NCBI GenBank assembly: GCA_902797915.1
Contig: CADBUK010000201.1
Location: 1-13,324, forward strand
Direction: 5' to 3'
Length of the DNA stretch: 13,324 bases
Origin: Oscillospiraceae bacterium
GTDB lineage: Bacteria; Bacillota; Clostridia; Oscillospirales; Acutalibacteraceae
In this document: positions 5,904 to 12,100 of the stretch, one piece after another
How positions within the stretch are numbered: position 1 is the first letter of the stretch
How the letters are laid out: the number at the start of each line of letters is the position of its first letter
Made by a program: the position numbers and the translations under genes
The notes under the pieces: generated by a model
What the model was told of the DNA's origin: nothing
Database searches by the model: none
The model's input: the letters and a program-made list of their open reading frames with translations, nothing else

Positions 5904-6885
5904 AATGATACTTGTTGCGGCAGTCTACGGATTGTTTGCAGGAATAATTGCATATTTTGTAACTACTAAAGTTACCGCAGCAAAGAGAAGTGCTGATGAC
6001 AGGGTAAAAAACCTTATAGGTAACGGTATCGGCGACGAACTTGTACTTGAAAAGAAACAACGCAATTTCAAGTTCAACTTCGAAATGTTTTCAAAGAGGC
6101 AGGACGCTGGTTTCGTACAAAAGAAAAGCTTGATTTCAAGAATCGGCAGTGCGTTAGAGAATGAACTCTTTGCTTCCGATATTGTTATGAAGCCCGAGGA
6201 GTTTGCAACAGTTTGGATTATCGTTGCATTCGTTCCCTCTTCCCTTGCCGCTCTGTTTTCTCCGAGTCCTATTGTTCCGGTTTTACTTGCAGGCATAGGC
6301 ATTGTAAGCCCGTTTGCTTACATAAGATTCAGAAAAAAGAGAAGAACCAGCCAGTTTGAAGAACAGCTTGGCGACGCTCTTCTGCTTATGTCGAGCAGCT
6401 TGCGTTCAGGTCTTTCTCTTCAGCAGGCAATGGCTACGATTTCAAGAGATATGTACCCGCCTATCAGCGAGGAATTTGCAAGGGCTGTAAATGAAATCAA
6501 TATGGGCTATTCCATGGATGAAGCTTTGGAGCATATTAATAAGAGAATTGACAGCTCCGACTTTAGAATCGTTGCTGTAGCAATCGCAGTTCAGAGAACT
6601 ACCGGCGGTAATTTGTCTGAAATTCTTAATATTATTTCAACAACAATTAAGGAAAGAGCCGCTTTAAAGAAAGAGGTAAAAGCTATTACCGCAAGCGGAA
6701 GAACTACAGGTACAATTATCGGATTAATGCCCGTTGCAATTACTCTTATTCTTAATGTGGCAAGCCCGGGTTATATGGACCCGATGTTTCAGACATCAGG
6801 AGGCAGAATTGCAATCGGCGTAGGTATTGCGCTTGAAGTTGTGGGATTACTTGTTATAAGGAAATTAATTACAATCAAATTATAG
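5884..6885 (+). CDS. tadB: Tad platform protein TadB (type II secretion F domain)
   Basis: A 333-residue inner-membrane platform protein expected to partner with TadC and CpaF. It has a TM helix at about 8-27, a cytosolic linker, two TM helices at about 108-146, a T2SF domain at about 158-268 (FEEQLGDALLLMSSSLRSGLSLQQA, then MGYSMDEAL and RTTGGNLSEIL), and C-terminal TM helices (about 274-292 and 308-327). The start at 5884 lies inside the last codons of cpaF; the nearest Shine-Dalgarno-like GGAG (5868-5871) is 12 nt away, a little far, so initiation may depend on coupling to cpaF. An in-frame ATG at 5905, just after the cpaF stop, is the alternative start and would remove seven residues. Confidence 0.93.
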   Translation: MTGLQLKMILVAAVYGLFAGIIAYFVTTKVTAAKRSADDRVKNLIGNGIGDELVLEKKQRNFKFNFEMFSKRQDAGFVQKKSLISRIGSALENELFASDIVMKPEEFATVWIIVAFVPSSLAALFSPSPIVPVLLAGIGIVSPFAYIRFRKKRRTSQFEEQLGDALLLMSSSLRSGLSLQQAMATISRDMYPPISEEFARAVNEINMGYSMDEALEHINKRIDSSDFRIVAVAIAVQRTTGGNLSEILNIISTTIKERAALKKEVKAITASGRTTGTIIGLMPVAITLILNVASPGYMDPMFQTSGGRIAIGVGIALEVVGLLVIRKLITIKL

Positions 6886-6897
6886 TTTATATGTTTT

Positions 6898-6903
6898 GAG
6901 GTG
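6898..6903 (+). promoter_or_regulatory. Ribosome binding site that fixes the tadC start
   Basis: GAGGTG ends 6 nt before ATG 6910. An in-frame GTG at 6901 is part of this site, so the longer reading is unlikely. Confidence 0.65.
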
Positions 6904-6909
6904 AACTTA

Positions 6910-7869
6910 ATGATCATTAATTTTTTGGTTATAAGTTTCAGTGTTTTAGCATTTGTTTTATGCGTTATACTTTTATCTAAACAAGGTAAAGCAAATGATG
7001 CAAAAAACAGAATGATTAAATCAATTACTCAGGAAGAGGAATTGATAAAAATTGATGATTCAGAGCTTGAAAAATCCTTCTATCAAAGGTTCTTTGCTCC
7101 GCTTATTGCAAAAGTAACTAATATTTTTGAAGACAGAAGGAAGGCTCGTCAGGAAAGAAACGGCCAGGTAGTAAACGAGCGTACGGTTGAAAGAATTCAT
7201 AAAACCGAACAGCTGCTTCGTATGAGCGGTATGCATACTACTTACCAGAACTACAATTTCTTTAAAACAGCATTTGCGATTATTTTTGTTGTAATCGTTA
7301 TAGGAATTGCGTTCATTTTAAATACAGAATTCGTCATTACTGTATTAATTATCGGTTTGGGTGTTTTACTCGCATTTTTCCTTCCCGATTTCTTCCTGAA
7401 AACTAAAGTAACTTCGCATCAAAACGCAATTAAGCAACAGCTTCCCGACGTACTTGACCTTCTAAGCGTATGTACGGAAGCAGGTTTGAGCTTTGACGGT
7501 GCGCTCCTTAAAGTTATTGAAAAGATGGACGGCGCATTTATTGATGAGTTAATGACGGTATTCCACCAGGTGCAGATGGGTATTTCAAGAAACCAGGCAT
7601 TGGAAAGGCTTTCTGAATGTACAGATATCCCCGAACTTAAAACCTTTGTTTCTGCTGTTGTTCAGTCAACACAGCTTGGTATACCTATTAATAATGTATT
7701 AAAAGTACAGGCACAGCAAATCCGTGACACAAGACTTGAGGCTGCCAGAGAAAAAGGAAACAAAGCGGCTACGATTATCGCAATTCCGACTATGTTCTTT
7801 ATTTTCCCTTCCCTCTTCATTGTAATTCTCGGTCCGACAGTTATTAACGTTGCTGATACATTAAACTAA
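6910..7869 (+). CDS. tadC: Tad platform protein TadC (type II secretion F domain)
   Basis: A 319-residue protein, the second platform component. It has an N-terminal TM helix (about 3-22), a charged cytosolic segment containing EDRRKARQERN, two TM helices (about 119-160), and a T2SF domain at about 173-280 with QQLPDVLDLLSVCTEAGLSFDGAL (176-199), QMGISRNQALERL and TQLGIPINNVL, followed by a last hydrophobic helix (about 285-312). Order and spacing of the helices match TadC. The gene lies 24 bp after tadB, and the DUF192 gene begins 5 bp after its stop. Confidence 0.93.
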   Translation: MIINFLVISFSVLAFVLCVILLSKQGKANDAKNRMIKSITQEEELIKIDDSELEKSFYQRFFAPLIAKVTNIFEDRRKARQERNGQVVNERTVERIHKTEQLLRMSGMHTTYQNYNFFKTAFAIIFVVIVIGIAFILNTEFVITVLIIGLGVLLAFFLPDFFLKTKVTSHQNAIKQQLPDVLDLLSVCTEAGLSFDGALLKVIEKMDGAFIDELMTVFHQVQMGISRNQALERLSECTDIPELKTFVSAVVQSTQLGIPINNVLKVQAQQIRDTRLEAAREKGNKAATIIAIPTMFFIFPSLFIVILGPTVINVADTLN

Positions 7870-7874
7870 TTAAT

Positions 7875-8231
7875 ATGAGTAAGAAATATTTAATAGTATC
7901 ACACAACGGCGAGATTGTAAGTAACGAGTGTGAGAATGCAAACACAGTTATAAGGCGCTTTTTCGGGCTTATGCACCGCAGAGGTATGCCAGAGGGGCAC
8001 GGGCTGTTGCTTGAGCCCTGCAATCAGATACATACCTTCAATATGCATTTTGATATAGATGTTATCACAATGGACGGGGATAATAAGGTTTTAGCTGTTT
8101 TTAACAGCGTCCCTCCCTGGAAATGCAAAAAAGCAGTAAAAGGCGGACGGAAAGTTTTAGAACTTAATGCCAAAGAGGCTGAAAAATTCAATATAAAATG
8201 CGGCGATGTTTTAGATATCGCCGAAGCATAA
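7875..8231 (+). CDS. DUF192 family protein in Tad operon
   Basis: A 118-residue, apparently cytosolic protein with no signal peptide or TM helix. It matches DUF192 (PF02643) by the run FGLMHRRGMPEGHGLLLEPC (30-49), then IHTFNMHFDIDVITMD (52-67, the segment that in this family holds the conserved hydrophobic/aromatic core), KVLELNAKEAE and a terminal GDVLDI (110-115). DUF192 has no firmly established biochemical role; small members are sometimes found beside secretion or pilus genes. The start lies 5 bp after the tadC stop, and no Shine-Dalgarno can be seen upstream, so translation probably relies on ribosomes finishing tadC. This would tie its amount to TadC. Four Cys residues (C19, C49, C84, C109) are present but not in a metal-site pattern I recognise. 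Confidence 0.85.
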   Translation: MSKKYLIVSHNGEIVSNECENANTVIRRFFGLMHRRGMPEGHGLLLEPCNQIHTFNMHFDIDVITMDGDNKVLAVFNSVPPWKCKKAVKGGRKVLELNAKEAEKFNIKCGDVLDIAEA

Positions 8232-8256
8232 CAAATATTACAGAGGGGGGCTAATT

Positions 8257-8946
8257 ATGTCAGCTTTTGATTTAAATAAAAATATTGACGAAGATGAGAA
8301 TATGTTCGACTTTTCTAAGGTTACAAGAGGTTATAAACCTAAAGAGGTTAACAATTTCATTCTTGAGTTAAAGCGGTCAAACGCAAACATAATTAAAAAT
8401 TACGAAAGCAAAATTGCGGATTATCAGAACGAAACCGAAATGCTGCAATGTGAGATTGCAGAGTTGAAATCTACCCTTGCAAGCAGGGACCGCAACGAAA
8501 AGGCTGCGATTGAATCTGCAGATAAAGCAAGGGAAAAGCTTAAAACACTTCAGAAGGATATTGCTGAGATTGAAACGCTGCGTCAGGAAGCAAACGCAAA
8601 TAAAGCTTTGGCAGATAAGCTTCAGAGTGAAAACGAGAGGCTTCAGAAGAATTATGTTATTGCCGACGCTGATAAAAAGCTTCTGAAAGAAAAGCTTGAG
8701 GCTGTTAAAAAGGAATACAGCGAAGCTAAAAACTCCTATAAGGAGCAGATTGAGCAGATTAAAAACGAATATGCTCAAAAGGCTCAGGAGGGCGCTGAAT
8801 CTGCCGCAAAGAGCGCTGCAACCGCCGCTTCAAACGACGATGAGCTTCAGCGCGTTATCGGGGCATATACAATCCACCTTAAAAAAACAAGGCAGATTGT
8901 TGATTCCCTGAAGGAGCAGCTTGATAAAGCTGAAGATATTTTGTAA
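8257..8946 (+). CDS. DivIVA-like coiled-coil protein
   Basis: A 229-residue soluble protein. Residues 17-38 (FDFSKVTRGYKPKEVNNFIL and on) match the DivIVA N-terminal lipid-binding module pattern F-x5-GY-x3-EV-x2-F. From about 40 to 180 it is a long, highly charged coiled coil with heptad-like Leu/Ile spacing, then an Ala/Ser-rich linker (about 181-196) and a short C-terminal helix (about 200-229). DivIVA/GpsB proteins bind negatively curved membrane at poles and septa and recruit partners. Its position in the Tad operon suggests a role in placing the pilus machine, perhaps with CpaE/TadZ; that is inference. A very G-rich ribosome binding site (GAGGGGGG, 8243-8250) is 6 nt before the ATG. It is not obviously the cell's main divisome DivIVA, which usually sits with sepF/ylm genes. 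Confidence 0.75.
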   Translation: MSAFDLNKNIDEDENMFDFSKVTRGYKPKEVNNFILELKRSNANIIKNYESKIADYQNETEMLQCEIAELKSTLASRDRNEKAAIESADKAREKLKTLQKDIAEIETLRQEANANKALADKLQSENERLQKNYVIADADKKLLKEKLEAVKKEYSEAKNSYKEQIEQIKNEYAQKAQEGAESAAKSAATAASNDDELQRVIGAYTIHLKKTRQIVDSLKEQLDKAEDIL

Positions 8947-8959
8947 ACAATTTGTAAAC
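8940..8959. repeat. Tandem direct repeat TTTGTAAAC, 11-nt period
   Basis: TTTGTAAAC occurs at 8940-8948 and 8951-8959, spanning the stop codon of the coiled-coil gene. The 11-nt period and TTTGT core echo the pair at 951-971 upstream of the first promoter, and ACAATTTGT is shared by both places (943-951 and 8947-8955). It may be a shared regulator site or chance in AT-rich DNA. Confidence 0.3.
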
Positions 8960-8965
8960 TTGCTC

Positions 8966-9024
8966 GGGAAGGTGTGTATTTTTGCTCCTTCCCATTTGGC
9001 ATATAAAAATGGGACTTTTATCCC
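8966..9024 (+). terminator. Overlapping hairpins, probable weak terminator or attenuator
   Basis: GGGAAGG (8966-8972) can pair with CCTTCCC (8987-8993). The last three bases of that stem also belong to CCCATTT (8991-8997), which pairs with AAATGGG (9007-9013) and is followed by ACTTTTAT, a terminator-like shape. A third small stem is GGGA (9011-9014) with TCCC (9021-9024). Neighbouring stems share bases and so exclude each other. This probably ends much of the machinery transcript before the next gene. Confidence 0.45.
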
Positions 9025-9057
9025 TTGTTCATCGGACAGTTATTTCTGCCTGAATAA

Positions 9058-9084
9058 TTGACGGAAGATTGACAATTCTATAAT
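9058..9084 (+). promoter_or_regulatory. Candidate sigma-A promoter of the large surface-protein gene
   Basis: TTGACG (-35, 9058-9063) and a perfect TATAAT (-10, 9079-9084) stand about 41 nt upstream of ATG 9125. The hexamers match at 11 of 12 positions, but the spacer is only 15 nt, shorter than the usual 16-18, which may make it weak or activator-dependent. It suggests that the large gene can be transcribed separately from the machinery. Confidence 0.55.
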
Positions 9085-9124
9085 TTGATTTGCCTGCTCT
9101 TCCCCATTTTGTGTGGTGATTTTT

Positions 9125-12100
9125 ATGTTTAACAAAATTAAGAAAGGAATAAAGGATGAACGCGGTGCCGTTCTTATTACTGTTGCGTTAACATTAACAC
9201 TAATGCTGTTTATGGTAGCGCTGGTTGTTGACATCGGTTATGCGTATCACACAAAATCAAAGCTACAGACCGCTTCGGACAGCGTTGCTTTATCTGTGGC
9301 TCATGCTGCTTGTGACGGTATAGCTGATTTTAACCCTCAGGTTTATGCAACCCAGTCAAGTATTCTTGTTAACAGCGCCAAGGTTTATTTTGACGAAAAC
9401 GGCATTGATGAATTCGACGAAATATTTAAACGCGGTAAGAATACAAGCGACGGTAATGAATTCAGCATCATTTGGAGTCTTGATAAGAAAGATGAAGCTA
9501 TGTCCTTCATCAAAGATGATTCTGACGCTGTTTTGATTTTCTATAAATCCACCCCTACAACCGATGAGGTTACGGGCTCAAGATACATAGAGATTTATAC
9601 TCACCTCAAAAACCATGCTGTTTTTGGGGCTTTCAGCGGTTATGAAACCTTTAACCTTTACGCTCAGTCCGCCGCTAAGTGCGATTATGTTGCCGGCGGC
9701 ACTCCCGAAGCACTCAGCTATCAGATTCTTAATCTTGACCCGACAGAAGATTTTGATATTACAGGACCTATTGAGAATACCTTTATTAAATCCATCACCA
9801 CGTTCACTGAAGGTATGACCAACAGTGCCCTTGATTTCCTGCAGAACAACACATATTTCATTTCAAAATACATTATGGGCGGCAAAACAAGAATGACCTG
9901 CCCTAACACAAGCTGCTCTTACCTTGCAAGCCACGACGGTAATGCTTACGTTGACTCTGAGGATAAGTTCTGGCGTGATGAAAATACTACGCCTGCCGCG
10001 CCTAAAAACTCGGAAGGCGAATCACTTGACGGCTACTACTGCCCGTATTGCAATACCGAATGCTCTACTCAGGAGAACTCTAACAAGGTTGCCGTTCAAC
10101 TTACAACATCTGCGGCAGTTCTTAACGGCGTTATTCATTCAAACGGCGGTGCTAATATTGATATTGACACGTTCCGTCTTAGAAGTCAGCTCAGTTCTGC
10201 AGTTCAGTCGGTTAAATGTGAAAACTGCGGTTTTACCGGTGCACCCGAAGAATTTGCAGTTAGATATCTTGATAAAACTGGCGAAGAAGGCAGCGAGGAT
10301 ACAATTATTTTCCTTTGCCCCGAATGTAACGAAGAAACCTCCATTCCGTTCAATGATTATGCTGAACAGAATAATATTACCGGCAGCGACGATTATTTCT
10401 ATTACTATGCAACAGGTTCTAAGGAAGGTAAGCGCCCGCTGTTAATGGTTACGGGAGACTACGGAACCGTTAAATTTACGGGACGCAGCAAGAACGCTGT
10501 TTACTTTGCGCATATTCAAAACGGATTTACAAGCACAATTTATAAGTCAAAGGATCAGGCTGCTGCCTGGGACCTTGACCGTGCTCCTTCAATTGCTCAG
10601 ATTATTTATAACACGCCTAAGGTTGACGACCCGCTTCTTATCTCTTACGTAAGGGAACGTTTCAACTATGACGAGAATAATAACCTGACAAATACAATAA
10701 ACGTTAACAATATTGCTAAAAGCAAATCAATTCCATATACTCAGGACACTTCCTCCCCTGCTTACATTGTAAGCTTCGGAAACACAACTGACAGCGGTAC
10801 AAATTACAGTTATGACCGCTCCACAAACACGCTCAGCATCAGCGGAAGTATTGCTGATTACACAAGGTCTAACCAGCCGCCGTGGTGCAGAGCAAGCTAT
10901 AAAAACGATATTAAACACATTTTGCTGAACAAGGACGTTTACCGTATCGGCGATTACGCTTTCTTCGGTCTCAACAACGTTGAGTCAATCGTTATTTCGG
11001 ACAGCATTACATCAATCGGCAAATATGCGTTTAACGGCTGCAGCAAGCTTACAAGCGTGTATGTTCCCTCCTCCGTTTTAACAATAGACCAGCGTGCTTT
11101 CTATAACTGCGGCGTAAATGTTTTCTACGGCGAAGAGGGTTCTGCAATTCAGTCTTGGTGCACAACCTACCGTAAAACGTTCAGCACAGAATACACGGTT
11201 AATAATTCTGTTGTAAACTCAACAAACCTGACATACAGCCAGGTTATAAACCCGAAGGATATTCTAGGGACCTACGATTTGGGCAACGGAAAGGCACTGC
11301 CTGACGTTACAGACGTATATGACAATTACTACCACTTTGATTTTGACTTTGACAACAGCCTTGATTCCCTGCAGGATGTTATAGATAATAACATTTCAAT
11401 GGTAGAAAATGTGGACGCAAGCGAAGCTCAGTTAAAATCTCTTGCCAACACAAATACGCCTAACGCAGTTCAAAAAATCATTTATAACAAGAGATTTGAT
11501 TTAAGCGGCAGCACAGGCGTTGACGACAGTTCTGAGGATACCGTTCGCCCGATTATTGACGCTAAGGTTACCGACATTACAGGGGCAACCCATTCTGAAG
11601 CTTTAAGGGGCGATACTGACCCTAAGGTTTATTATGACATTGATATTCCCGCTGCCGTTAGTCAGAAATCGTATGACTACGCTACGGAAATCACAACGCT
11701 TGAGTCAAGATACATTTCACTTGCACAGGCTGCGCAGGCGTACAACATTAACGCCGCCGGCACTGCAGAAACAATGAGCATTGAGCAGAACGTTGAAACC
11801 AAATTTACCGCAAACAGAAACAATATTAAAACAGAACTTTACGGTAAGGACAGCAGCAACAACTTCCTGCCCAATACAAAGCTTGAGAGAAATGCACAGG
11901 ATATTTATACCAGCTATAATTCCGATGAAGACGGAAATGCAAAGCTGATTTACAACAAATATGTTGCGCAGGACGAAGCTTGGTTTGCATCTAATAACCT
12001 GAACGTTCTTAAAGCAACTCACTTTACCATAGGCAGCGACACCTATAATGCTGAGGACTTTATCAACGGCCGTGATGGCAAAATGGTTTATTACAATGGC

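Noticed and set aside
5925..6302. 125-codon minus-strand frame within tadB
   Set aside because: tadB has clear T2SF motifs and TM helices on the plus strand; no Shine-Dalgarno or family signs in the antisense frame.
8377..8778. 133-codon minus-strand frame opposite the coiled-coil gene
   Set aside because: Phe/Leu-rich composition is the expected antisense of a Lys/Glu-rich coiled coil.
9069..9074. Perfect TTGACA before the adhesin gene
   Set aside because: Only 4 nt from the TATAAT at 9079, and no good -10 at 16-18 nt downstream; TTGACG at 9058 is better placed.
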